From positions 1 through 64,000 of the forward strand of contig CALKND010000007.1 in assembly GCA_938092065.1 (NCBI GenBank): DNA of 64,000 nucleotides, read 5' to 3'. Of this stretch, positions 28,744-38,571 are shown one piece after another. The notes below the pieces were generated by a model. It made no database searches, was not told the DNA's origin, and saw only the letters and a program-made list of their open reading frames with translations. The number at the start of each line of letters is the position of its first letter. The stretch's first letter is position 1. Origin of the DNA: an uncultured Rhodospirillales bacterium. GTDB taxonomy: Bacteria; Pseudomonadota; Alphaproteobacteria; Rhodospirillales; JABHCV01. A program made the translations under genes and the position numbers.

Positions 28744-29649
28744 TCAGGAATCTCTGCTGCTCACATTAGGAAGTTTAATGCCACTAAGTGCGCCATAAAC
28801 TTTGATCACGGCTGCATCATCATCACCTCCCAAGCCCATAACATTCGCAGCAACAAACTGTTTGAAGGCAGCGGTAGATACAGGGAGCGGAAAACTCTCA
28901 CGTTTACCAGCGTCTAAACCAATACCCAAGTCTTTAACAAATATATCAACTGCACTTTTTGGTGTGTAATCATTATTCAAAACATGAGGCACACGGTCTT
29001 CAAATATCCACGAATTTCCGGCAGATAAGGTAATTACTTCGAACAAAGTCTCAGCATCAATACCAGATTTAATGCTCAGTGCTATAGCTTCCATAGCCGC
29101 TGCAATATGCACTCCCACCAAAAGTTGATTGATCATTTTCATCGTGGAGCCAATACCAAATTCGTCCCCAAGCTCAAATACATTTTCAGCAATCGCGTTC
29201 AAGAATAAACGAGCACGTGCGTAGGCGTCAGGCGCACCCGAGCACATAACAGAAAGCTAGCCATCAGTTGCTTTTATACTGCCTCCAGATATAGGCGCAT
29301 CAAGATACAACAGACCCATAGAATTCAATCTAGAAGAAACGTCACGGGCATAATCTGGAGTGACTGTAGCGCAACCAATTACAACATCACCCATTGGCAA
29401 TACATTAGAAGCGCAGTTTTCCACAAAGAGTACGGCTTCTGTTTGCTCCTGATTAACGACTACAATAGCGAGACAGTCAGAATCAACAGCGGCTTGTTCA
29501 GATTTTATGGCAACTTCACCTCCTGCTTTAGAAAAAATTGAGCGTTTGTCTTCAGATACATCAAACCCTACCGTATCCAAACCAGCTCGTAGTGAAGACT
29601 TGGCTATTCCCATTCCCATTGCGCCTAAACCAACTACAGCTACCTTCAT
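28744..29649 (-). pseudogene. 3-hydroxyisobutyrate/L-threonate dehydrogenase-like gene interrupted by in-frame TAG (29257-29259)
   Basis: MKVAVVGLGAMGMGIAKSSLRAG...DAPISGGSIKATDG*LSVMCSGAPDAYARAR...GSTMKMINQLLVGVHIAAAMEA; both ORFs are in the same frame. Confidence 0.85.
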
Positions 29650-29677
29650 TATTTTTGATCTTTTTTTTGTTTAGATA

Positions 29678-30514
29678 TTACACACCTTCTAAACGCCTTC
29701 TAAAAAAACCATCAACTAAAATCATGTGTGGGACTGTAAGAGCGGCAAGTCCAATGAAAATCACGCGTAACAGGGCGGTTTCTCCTGACATTTGATCAAT
29801 GCACCACCAGTACGCAACGCCACCCAAAATCCAGCTGGCGAATGTAAAGGCAATCGCTTGAAAATAGAAATCATTACGCCGAAGTGCTGTCTGTAAAGAT
29901 CTCCACAAAACCAAAAAATGACGCATAGAGTGTATACAGCAAAAATAAAGGGCAAAACCAACAAGCGGTTGAAAAAAAACAAAAACAAGAAGCAACAAAT
30001 TTAATTCAATGAATGCAGGGCGCCAACGTTGATCGAGGAAGGCTTGCCAAGCATAAATCATGAAAACAGGCACAAAAACCATCGAGGCCACATCTATAGC
30101 TATCCAAACAACAGTAGATTCCTGCCCAGTTAGATAATTAAAAATTTTATCGACCTCTAACTTATGAAACTGACTTATACCAACTACAACTACAGCTCCA
30201 TGGGCAACAACTTGCACCCACCTAAACCAACCACATATGGCGCGAGCGTCACCAAAACCAAAATGAAGTACGCTGATAAGAAGGAATAAAATTAATGATT
30301 CAACAGGAAAGGCTAGCCACAAAACTACAACCGATACTGCAATCAAGACGTAAAGAAATAAAAATCTAGTCAAAAAGTAAGGACGTTTCATAAAACCAAG
30401 ATGGGAAGCAATCGCACCATCAAAGGCACCATGAGGCAAACCAATTATGACTACCGCTGAAAGAGCCATCAGATTTTGCAGGCCAAGGATTGCTATGAGA
30501 TTATCAACAGCCAT
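29678..30514 (-). CDS. blh: Brp/Blh-family beta-carotene 15,15'-dioxygenase
   Basis: GLPHGAFDGAIASH; GFGDARA; CIHSMRHF; PHMILVDGFFRRR; downstream of crtY in PR operon. Confidence 0.88.
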   Translation of the reverse strand: MAVDNLIAILGLQNLMALSAVVIIGLPHGAFDGAIASHLGFMKRPYFLTRFLFLYVLIAVSVVVLWLAFPVESLILFLLISVLHFGFGDARAICGWFRWVQVVAHGAVVVVGISQFHKLEVDKIFNYLTGQESTVVWIAIDVASMVFVPVFMIYAWQAFLDQRWRPAFIELNLLLLVFVFFQPLVGFALYFCCIHSMRHFLVLWRSLQTALRRNDFYFQAIAFTFASWILGGVAYWWCIDQMSGETALLRVIFIGLAALTVPHMILVDGFFRRRLEGV

Positions 30515-30561
30515 CAGTCTTCCAACGTGGTTGTAGATTTTCTGATGTCAATATCTTTCCT

Positions 30562-31722
30562 CTAGAATTTTCTGGTGAGCAAAAAAACTAAAGCTTTCAT
30601 AAAAATAATTTTTGGCATAGCCAAAACCACCTTCAAGCGAAGCCACCATCCCGCATCACCACTTAGAAACAAGGCAAATTCATCTCCATTTAGCGCTTTT
30701 GCCATCTTTAAAAATAATTCTGGAGCCGCCTCAGGTCTTTTTTTCAAAACAGTTATAAACACCTCATCCATCCAGAGATCAACAAGTTTGTGCGGGCGTG
30801 TGATGACTAAAGGGCATGATGTATTTTCACTTTTCTTTTTACTTTTAGCTTGTTGGATAGTTGCTAATATCTGTTTTTGAATAAAAGCAAAGGCATAACC
30901 GCTAGATGGTCGAATGGCTTCACCGTTACCTCCAATGCCTTTATTAACACATTTACTTACAGGAAGACGCCCAAGCGGAATACCACCTTTTTCAACACGT
31001 ATTACAGTGAAATCACAAATTTCGCAGTGTTGATCAAGATAAGACTCAATTGCCGTCTCAAAAAAAGTATCTGGTGCACGGTTTTGGGAGAACATAGTTG
31101 ACTCAACGAGTGCGTTACTGCTTGAAAATGGAAGTATGTAGATAAAATGAATTCCTCTAGATTGATCGCATCTAAAGTCCATTAAAATAGCTTTTTTTGC
31201 ATCAAAACTGCCCGGTGAAGCTTCAATTTCCCAGCCAATGAAGTACTGGAACATTTGGTTAATTGGAACAACGGGTGGCCGACTATCGAGGACCTGCGCT
31301 TGAGGGGCATCAATTAATTTTGACTGACCAACAAAACTTACACCATTATTTTTAGCAAGCTGGCGACAATTTCTTTCCCACTTAGTTCTTTGCAAAGCAT
31401 AGTATGGGTGGAACTCTGATGATAAAATAACGTTTCCCTTGAGGGTAGTGATACTCCAGAAATGCCATTTTTTTCTTGCTAGCTTTACAGCCTTATCAAG
31501 ACCATCAATCCACCAAAACCCCCAAATGTGGTCTTTTGATTCTGGTGCCCCATCTGGATGAACAATTGTCATTTGGTGCTGAGGTAATTCATCCGCGCGT
31601 GCGGCAAGCGATAAAGCGGCACAACCATCACCAATTATATACACTGCTTGCTTGGTGCTTGAAATTGACTCATTATTTGACAAAGGGAAGCCCTTGAAGA
31701 CAAGTGTGGAGCGAGCGATCAT
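30562..31722 (-). CDS. crtY: Lycopene beta-cyclase
   Basis: VYIIGDGCAALSLAARADE; QYFIGWEIEASPGSFDAKKAILMDFR; RPSSGYAFAFIQ. Confidence 0.88.
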   Translation of the reverse strand: MIARSTLVFKGFPLSNNESISSTKQAVYIIGDGCAALSLAARADELPQHQMTIVHPDGAPESKDHIWGFWWIDGLDKAVKLARKKWHFWSITTLKGNVILSSEFHPYYALQRTKWERNCRQLAKNNGVSFVGQSKLIDAPQAQVLDSRPPVVPINQMFQYFIGWEIEASPGSFDAKKAILMDFRCDQSRGIHFIYILPFSSSNALVESTMFSQNRAPDTFFETAIESYLDQHCEICDFTVIRVEKGGIPLGRLPVSKCVNKGIGGNGEAIRPSSGYAFAFIQKQILATIQQAKSKKKSENTSCPLVITRPHKLVDLWMDEVFITVLKKRPEAAPELFLKMAKALNGDEFALFLSGDAGWWLRLKVVLAMPKIIFMKALVFLLTRKF

Positions 31723-32602
31723 GTTTCTTATTATTTAGCATGGGCAAACGCGAAGAGAGACTCCCAAGGGCAATTAGAGAGTGCTTTAACTTAGTACTTT
31801 TGCTCGTCACCTGCCGTGCCTTATGCCATGCGTATCCATTAGCTTTAAGTTGCATTCCAATCTGACGATAAACGCGTGCCGCTATTGCTATGCCAACGTG
31901 GGCTCGCCAAGGAAGGTACGAATAACCAATAGCACCACTTTGATAAAATCTATCGGCTAGTTCAAGGAGGTGTGCTAGTGAGGCTTTAATCAGAATAGCA
32001 TTTTTACCATTCGGGTCCTTTGAAGCCAGACATATGGCGCTTGGAGATAAATCACCTACCCATTCAGCAGGAATGTAACGGCGTCCCATACGCGCGTCTT
32101 CCAATACATCGCGTGCAATATTGGTTAACTGCATCCCAATTCCAAGGTCAATTGCAAATGCCATGGCATCTGAATCCTGAGAGTTTAGAACCCCACACAT
32201 TAACAACCCAACCGTTCCAGCCACCCGATATGAATAACGCAACAAATCTGCTTCAGTAGACAGACAAACCTTATCCTCCTGATCCTGTAGCAAACCATCT
32301 AGAAGCGCTAACAGGACAGTTTTTGCAAAACCCATTTCTGAAATAAAAGGCTGAAAATCCCCTAAAGCTGGATCGTCACTAGGCTGCCCTGATTGCAAGC
32401 TTGCGCGAATACGGGTAAGGCGCATGGGCCCATCAGTGATGTCTCCGTCGGCCATGTCATCAAGGACACGACAAAAAGCATAAAGGCGAGCAGCATTATA
32501 ACCCATTTGGGCGCTTAAAAAATGACTTGCCCAGTAAAAACTCTTGCCATTTACTGAAAGAGAAATCTGTGGTTTGAAGACTTCGTTTTGACTCGTTCCC
32601 AT
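31673..32602 (-). CDS. crtB: Phytoene synthase
   Basis: AARLYAFCRVLDDMADGD; MQLTNIARDVLEDARMGRRYIPAEW. Confidence 0.92.
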   Translation of the reverse strand: MGTSQNEVFKPQISLSVNGKSFYWASHFLSAQMGYNAARLYAFCRVLDDMADGDITDGPMRLTRIRASLQSGQPSDDPALGDFQPFISEMGFAKTVLLALLDGLLQDQEDKVCLSTEADLLRYSYRVAGTVGLLMCGVLNSQDSDAMAFAIDLGIGMQLTNIARDVLEDARMGRRYIPAEWVGDLSPSAICLASKDPNGKNAILIKASLAHLLELADRFYQSGAIGYSYLPWRAHVGIAIAARVYRQIGMQLKANGYAWHKARQVTSKSTKLKHSLIALGSLSSRLPMLNNKKHDRSLHTCLQGLPFVK

Positions 32603-32644
32603 GTTATGGGCACAAGGATTATTGTTTGGCCTAATAGTCCCCTC

Positions 32645-34192
32645 CTAGCTTGTCTTGCGTTTCTGATCCTCTTCTTCTATGAGCGTCTCAACCACTTTGG
32701 CTGAACAAAGCACGCCTGGCATGCCAGCTCCAGGGTGTGCTCCCGCACTTGAAAAATAGAGATTTGGTATATGCGGGTCACGATTATGATAACGAAACCA
32801 TGCTGACTGAGAAAAAATTGGGGCAATAGAAAATCCTGCGCCATGCATGGAACGATAATCAGATTTAAAATCTGCAGGCGTCATCCAAAAATCATTACTA
32901 ATAGTAGTTTCAAGCTTTGGCATGATAGTGTTACTAAGAGCGGCAACAATTCGATCACGAAGTTCTGGTCCCTTCATCTCCCAATCAATATTACCAAGCA
33001 GATTAGGTACTGGACACAATACATAAAAGCTATCACAACCCTTTGGCGCAAAACTCGGGTCAGTTGCTGTCGGACGATGAATGTAAAGTGAGAAGTCCTC
33101 TGCCAAGATCTTTTTATCAAAAATATCAGCAAGTAATTCTTTGTAGCGTGAACCCATCCAGATTGTGTGGTGAGCCATGTCAGAATAGACTTCACTGGTA
33201 CCGAAGAACAACACATAAAGCCCCATTGAATATTGTGTAAGAGACTCCGGAAAAGCACGTTTTCGACGTTGCTCGGCAGGTCGTAGCATTTGCTTATAAA
33301 CTGTTGGAGGATCACCGTTACAGATTACTCTATCTGCAGTAAACAACTGACCATCAACAGCACGCGCGCCTGTTGCACTGCCCCTATCAACGGTGATTTC
33401 TTCGATATCAGTGCCGAGTACTATTTGAATTCCGACCCTTTCAACCAATTTGTGTAGTTCAGCAACTAATTTACCTGTACCCCCCATGCAAAAGAAAACA
33501 CCCCAACGGCGTTCTAGATAATGGATCAGGCTATAGATTGATGTCGTGGTAAAAGGATTTCCCCCGACTAGCAGTGGGTGGATTGAAAACGCTTGGCGCA
33601 ATAGTGGATGCTTAATATAACTATTTACCAACTGAGCAACCGTTTTATAACTGCGTAATCTTAACAATGATGGCACTTGGGCTATCATTGTCCAAAAATT
33701 AGTAAAAGGCTTATCGGCAAGTTTTTCGTAGCCAATTTTAAAAATTGCTTTAGATGCCTTCAGTAAGTCAGAATAGCCTTGAACATCTTGAGGATTAAAA
33801 CGCTTAATTTCTTCATTAGTGTCTTCAATAGATGGGCAATAGTCAAACTGCTCACCACTATGAAAATAAAACCTATACCATGGGTCTAACGGCCGAAACT
33901 CAAGAAAGTCCTCACGTTTTTCTCCGAAGAGTTCGAACAGTTCATCAAAAAGAAAAGGGGCTGTAATAAGTGTGGGACCCGCATCATGGCGAAAGCCACC
34001 TTTTTGGAATACTTGTGCACGCCCACCAATAAATTGCAATCTATCTACAATGGTTACTGAATAACCTTTTGCTCGCATACGTAAAGCAGCAGCAATACCA
34101 CCAAATCCTGCACCAATTACCAGAACATTACTACGATGGAAGGTTTGATGTGACTGGGAATCATCCATAGCTGTAGAGGGCCAATTGCGCAT
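32645..34192 (-). CDS. crtI: Phytoene desaturase
   Basis: VLVIGAGFGGIAAALRMRAKGYSVTIVDR; GGFRHDAGPTLITAPFLFDELFEL; LYFSSAGAHPGAGMPGVLCSAK. Confidence 0.95.
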   Translation of the reverse strand: MRNWPSTAMDDSQSHQTFHRSNVLVIGAGFGGIAAALRMRAKGYSVTIVDRLQFIGGRAQVFQKGGFRHDAGPTLITAPFLFDELFELFGEKREDFLEFRPLDPWYRFYFHSGEQFDYCPSIEDTNEEIKRFNPQDVQGYSDLLKASKAIFKIGYEKLADKPFTNFWTMIAQVPSLLRLRSYKTVAQLVNSYIKHPLLRQAFSIHPLLVGGNPFTTTSIYSLIHYLERRWGVFFCMGGTGKLVAELHKLVERVGIQIVLGTDIEEITVDRGSATGARAVDGQLFTADRVICNGDPPTVYKQMLRPAEQRRKRAFPESLTQYSMGLYVLFFGTSEVYSDMAHHTIWMGSRYKELLADIFDKKILAEDFSLYIHRPTATDPSFAPKGCDSFYVLCPVPNLLGNIDWEMKGPELRDRIVAALSNTIMPKLETTISNDFWMTPADFKSDYRSMHGAGFSIAPIFSQSAWFRYHNRDPHIPNLYFSSAGAHPGAGMPGVLCSAKVVETLIEEEDQKRKTS

Positions 34193-34196
34193 TATA

Positions 34197-35285
34197 TTAG
34201 TAGTTCTGTAGCTCAGATCTTCGTAAACTTTTCATTACACCGGTTGATTTCTGACATTCATGCTGCAACATTTGTTGAATGGGAATCACTATCTGGACCA
34301 GTTCAGTAGGTAGTTTCTCAGCAAGACGCTCACTATCATCTATCAATTCCTGCATTCTAATCGCTGCAATATTCATCGCAGGTGAAGCAATAATTTTATT
34401 CCGCCAAAGCAGGTGATTATCTTGGCGACCAGATGCATACCAGTTATCAAAACGAACTTTTGAAACGTCGTCTAATCCTTCACGAAAAATGACAATCACT
34501 GCATTTGGCGCCCGCCGAATGAGGTCTGAACCACTTGACAACGCACCATCATCACCCTGAAAATTCATAATGTCATTAGCAACTTGATAGGCATTCCCAA
34601 GACAATGAAAATACGTACCAATTGCTTTCGCAGCAACATCATGAAGAGCCATTGCCGCAGCTCCTTCAATTGGAGCAATAAAAAGTGGAGCTGTTTTATC
34701 AGCAGAGATTTCTAGGTAGCCCTGCCAGTTGCAAGCGCCATGAACATTGAACTCGCGAGCCTCACCCATTGTTGTAGTCTTCATATGCCTTGCAAGGAGC
34801 TTCACTAGCATTAGTGTATTTGAACGTTGAGCAGCTTCTGCTGCCAATTCAAATGACAGAGCAATGAGCCAATCTCCTAGTGCAAGTGCTATATCGCGTC
34901 CATACTTTGACCAAACCGCAGGCTGTCCTCGTCGCAATTGATCACCATCACAAATATCGTCATGTATCAACGAAGCATTATGTAATACCTCAATAGCTAT
35001 TGCCCAATGCATTGCTGCTGCTTTATTAACATTCAAAAGGTGGGAAGCACGAAGTGCCATTTTTGCTCGAAGCATTTTCCCTGGTTTTTTAAAGTGATAG
35101 GCGGCTACTTCTTCAAGCGGTTGAGCTCCTCTTGGAAGGCGCGCTGCAATAAAGTCAACAAGATTTTTCGAGTTTAATTGATGTCTGAGTTGGGTATCTG
35201 CTTCATCAGCAGTAAAGGCTTTCACCAATGTAGATATTTTTTTCATTGGGTGATCCTTTTTTGCCAAATATTGTGAATGTCTCAA
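34197..35285 (-). CDS. crtE: Polyprenyl (geranylgeranyl) diphosphate synthase
   Basis: GKMLRAKMALRASHLL; NASLIHDDICDGDQLRRGQPAVWSKYGRDIALALGDWL. Confidence 0.85.
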   Translation of the reverse strand: MRHSQYLAKKDHPMKKISTLVKAFTADEADTQLRHQLNSKNLVDFIAARLPRGAQPLEEVAAYHFKKPGKMLRAKMALRASHLLNVNKAAAMHWAIAIEVLHNASLIHDDICDGDQLRRGQPAVWSKYGRDIALALGDWLIALSFELAAEAAQRSNTLMLVKLLARHMKTTTMGEAREFNVHGACNWQGYLEISADKTAPLFIAPIEGAAAMALHDVAAKAIGTYFHCLGNAYQVANDIMNFQGDDGALSSGSDLIRRAPNAVIVIFREGLDDVSKVRFDNWYASGRQDNHLLWRNKIIASPAMNIAAIRMQELIDDSERLAEKLPTELVQIVIPIQQMLQHECQKSTGVMKSLRRSELQNY

Positions 35286-35328
35286 ATGTTTCAGTGGCTA
35301 AATCAAAAATTTAAAATTAATTAAGGAA

Positions 35329-35357
35329 TTAGGGGTGGCCACTAAGGCCACCCCTAA
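35329..35357 (-). terminator. Perfect 12-bp-stem hairpin between proteorhodopsin and crtE
   Basis: TTAGGGGTGGCC-actaa-GGCCACCCCTAA; no strong U-tract on the minus strand. Confidence 0.65.
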
Positions 35358-35362
35358 AGAGT

Positions 35363-36151
35363 TTAGCTTGATGCATCACTTTCATTGACTGCAACATTCC
35401 AAATGATTACGCCAAACGCAATTTTGTTTAGCACATCAGCTAGGTTGTAAATCACATTTAAAGTATTTGCATCTACAGTTGACCCGCCGGCCAAGTATCC
35501 CAAAAAATATCCAAGTGGGTAAATGGCCCAGCCAATAGTCACAATCCAACGCATAGTTGAAAATGCTGACTTAACGGCTGCAGAAGATTGTTCTGCAGAC
35601 GCCTTCCCTGCTTCACCAGCAAAGATTTCATACAAAATGTAAATCCAACCCAACATTCCAATAATGAATGCTGGCCAAACTGCAAGATAACCGGCCTCAC
35701 CAAGGTAACCACCAACCAACATTACCAAAGTGCCAATCATCAATCTCCAAAAGATCATCGCTGATGCCGCACCAACTGCACGGAGAATTATGTAGAATTC
35801 AACCATCAGAAGCGGAACAGTAATTAGCCAATCAATGTAACGAAAGACTGTTGGCGACTCTCCTGTTGCAACCCAAATATCTCGCATATAGAAATAGTGA
35901 ACAGCAGCAACTAGAGTTACCAAACCTGAAACTGTTAATGATGTTTTCCATTTTGCGGAAACACGCTGTGTCTCAATAAAGAAGAATGCCGTTGCTGCAA
36001 CCAACGCCATTGAAATGAGCCAGAATGAAATTCCAACAAAATCATCTGATCGAAGATTACTAGCGTGACCTGCTGCAGAAGCTATTGATGGAAAGGCAAC
36101 TAACGCCGCAGTTGCTAGCGCCGTTATAGACTTGTTTGAAACTACTTTCAT
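35363..36151 (-). CDS. Proteorhodopsin, proton-pump type, green-tuned signature
   Basis: FRYIDWLITVPLLMVEFYIILRAVG (D/T/E motif with L at the tuning site), ADVLNKIAFGVIIW retinal Lys, HYFYMRD. Confidence 0.96.
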   Translation of the reverse strand: MKVVSNKSITALATAALVAFPSIASAAGHASNLRSDDFVGISFWLISMALVAATAFFFIETQRVSAKWKTSLTVSGLVTLVAAVHYFYMRDIWVATGESPTVFRYIDWLITVPLLMVEFYIILRAVGAASAMIFWRLMIGTLVMLVGGYLGEAGYLAVWPAFIIGMLGWIYILYEIFAGEAGKASAEQSSAAVKSAFSTMRWIVTIGWAIYPLGYFLGYLAGGSTVDANTLNVIYNLADVLNKIAFGVIIWNVAVNESDASS

Positions 36152-36241
36152 GTTTATTTACTCCATTAAAAATAATTGCACACTTATTGTTACGCTAAAT
36201 TTATATTCCCTTATAGTAAACTATTAAAAGGGTTTGGAACC

Positions 36242-36280
36242 ACTAATTTATGATAATAATAATGATTATCATAAATTAGT
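36242..36280. promoter_or_regulatory. 16-bp perfect inverted repeat containing a Fur-box-like 19-mer (36252-36270)
   Basis: ACTAATTTATGATAAT-aataatg-ATTATCATAAATTAGT; inner GATAATAATAATGATTATC matches GATAATGATAATCATTATC at 17/19 positions. Confidence 0.6.
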
Positions 36281-36622
36281 ATACTACATCTTCAGTTTAG
36301 TATAGTTGTTAACTATATGTTTTCCCCCCCAGTTATGTACCAATCACTTTGCTTAACACTCGAGACTAGCAAACAGTACTTAAGATAGCCCTTTTTGTTA
36401 GATCTTCAACATGAAGAATCTAAGCTACCTATTTGCTACATTTAGATAGTTTGCATAGGACCGTTTCAATTGTAAAGGCACAGCTATAAATAGAAGCACT
36501 TTGATTGTTGCCAAGGGTAGCTTTAAGTTTGTGATATGTGTATTATAATGAGGAGAATAAACACTATTAGCGTCATGTCGGGTTTCTACTAGCAGATTAG
36601 TTTTGCATCCGAGTTTCGTGTA

Positions 36623-37657
36623 ATGAGGAACCGGATTATTAACAAAAGAAACCAGTCTAATAATATGCTTGTGGGCGAGAATGCAGCAAAGTCTGATGTA
36701 AACCAGTCTTGGCAACAAGATAATCAAGCCTGGTGGGATTGGTACGTAACACTGGCCGAAAACACAGATCAAGACAATGACGGCGCTCTTGTTGACCTGC
36801 CTCCAATTCCACACTTCAAACTACCTTCCGATACTGAAGTTGAAAATGAGCTAATTTCACCTTACAACCTAACGAAAGACCAGTGCCTAGCTTTTCAAAG
36901 AGATGGGTTCATCAAACTACCAAGGGTCTTGTCACGTGGGGCTGTAGCCCGCTTGCGTCAGGAACTTCTTGTACTTATTAAGAAAACCTTTGGCATCAAC
37001 CGCACCAGCAATAAAAATCGTTTCTTGAGTCTTGAAATGATGTGGTTAGAAAATGCACTAATTAGAAGCTACGTACTTAGCCCCCGCATTGCCGAGATTG
37101 CAGCAAAACTACTTGGCGTGGAAAGAATACGCCTTTATCATGATAATGTCCTTGCCAAAGAGCCGGGTTGCGGGCGTACTCCATGGCATTATGACGATCA
37201 CCATTTTCCACTGGCAACAGACGATGTCGTGACTGCTTGGATACCAGCTCAGCCTATACCCATTGCAATGGGTCCCCTGACATTTGCAAAGCCATTAAGT
37301 GTTTTTGAACTTGTTAAAGATATCGACTTTAATAAATTTGACACAAGCTATGACAAGCAAATTATAGAGGCCTTTAAATCCAATAATGTTGTATTGGAAG
37401 AAAGTCCATTTGAAATGGGTGAGGTTAGCTTTCACCATAACAAAAGCTTTCATACTGCTGCTAGCAACAAAACTACGCGGACCCGTGTTGTTCTGGCTAA
37501 TACATTTTTTGCAGATGGTGCCCGCGTAGTTGAACAGCCAACAATGGTATCAGGAGACTGGCAGAAATTTGTTCCTAATGTTGGTCCTGGAGAGATTGCT
37601 GCGAGTAAACTTAACCCTATTTGCTGGCCTCCGAACATCGAAAAAAAAGGTCAGTAA
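36623..37657 (+). CDS. Phytanoyl-CoA dioxygenase (PhyH)-family protein
   Basis: FQRDGFIKLPRVLSRGAVARLRQEL; TPWHYDDHHFPLATDDVVTAWIPAQPIPIAMGPLTFAKPL; RVVLANTFFADGARV. Confidence 0.8.
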   Translation: MRNRIINKRNQSNNMLVGENAAKSDVNQSWQQDNQAWWDWYVTLAENTDQDNDGALVDLPPIPHFKLPSDTEVENELISPYNLTKDQCLAFQRDGFIKLPRVLSRGAVARLRQELLVLIKKTFGINRTSNKNRFLSLEMMWLENALIRSYVLSPRIAEIAAKLLGVERIRLYHDNVLAKEPGCGRTPWHYDDHHFPLATDDVVTAWIPAQPIPIAMGPLTFAKPLSVFELVKDIDFNKFDTSYDKQIIEAFKSNNVVLEESPFEMGEVSFHHNKSFHTAASNKTTRTRVVLANTFFADGARVVEQPTMVSGDWQKFVPNVGPGEIAASKLNPICWPPNIEKKGQ

Positions 37658-38546
37658 CATAGTAGATTTAGCAGATACATTTGAACGCAGTTGTGATCAT
37701 TGGAGCGAAGCGAGAAGATCAGAGATGGAGGACTTCTATGCGCTTGCCTCTATTGACTACCGCCACTTGGCTGAAGCAATTGATTGGAAAGCTTGGCTTG
37801 AAATCAGACAAACACAAGTTGGCTTGCGCTGCTTACGACTTCTGGATGTTGCGTGTGGTTCAGGTAAATTTCCGGCAGCGCTCACGTCTCATGCGAACAT
37901 AGCAAACGCTTCTATCAAGCCTGTTGATTACTCCCTTCTTGATCCATCTATGTTTTCAATATCTGAGGCACGACAAGTGTTAACACCTCCTTTCAAAGCG
38001 GGTGCTGAATACGAAATGAGACTGCAGGACCTCAAATGTCAATTTGGCTATTTTGATATCGTCTGGGCGACACATGCCCTATATGCTATCCCCCAAAACG
38101 AATTGGAACCAGCTCTACAATGTATGGTACGCGCCATGGGACATGGTGGAAAAGAAGACAATAGCGGCGCTGGATTTATTGCACATGCAAGCAAAAAATC
38201 ACACTACCTTAAATTTTTTCAACATTATCTCAAAGGTTTCAAAGATGGCGTGGGTGCACCATACACAAATTCAGAACAGATCATTTCCATGCTCAACCAA
38301 ATGGGAGTGTCAGTTGAAATCAAAGAAATTAATTACACAAACAGAGCTCAACAAAGTCAGGAGTCACAGGTTGAAAGATACCTGCAACGCTGCTTATTTG
38401 ATGACACCCTAAGCCTCAAAGAAATGATGGCTAATCCCATTACCGGCCGATACCTAGAGACCTGTCGAAGGGACGGCATGTGGCAATTTGCACAAAGCGT
38501 AACTATGATTTTTATGAATGTCTCTTCTAACTCAACAACAATCTGA
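37530..38546 (+). CDS. Class I SAM-dependent methyltransferase (true start uncertain, overlaps PhyH gene)
   Basis: LRLLDVACGSGKFPAAL; FDIVWATHALYAIPQNELEPAL. Confidence 0.7.
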   Translation: MNSQQWYQETGRNLFLMLVLERLLRVNLTLFAGLRTSKKKVSNIVDLADTFERSCDHWSEARRSEMEDFYALASIDYRHLAEAIDWKAWLEIRQTQVGLRCLRLLDVACGSGKFPAALTSHANIANASIKPVDYSLLDPSMFSISEARQVLTPPFKAGAEYEMRLQDLKCQFGYFDIVWATHALYAIPQNELEPALQCMVRAMGHGGKEDNSGAGFIAHASKKSHYLKFFQHYLKGFKDGVGAPYTNSEQIISMLNQMGVSVEIKEINYTNRAQQSQESQVERYLQRCLFDDTLSLKEMMANPITGRYLETCRRDGMWQFAQSVTMIFMNVSSNSTTI

Positions 38547-38571
38547 TTAAAAACCCTATGGATAAATTAAC

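Noticed and set aside
915-29649. Global reassignment of TAG to a sense codon
   Set aside because: accB, accC, the DEAD-box helicase and a universal stress protein all end at expected C-termini with TAG.
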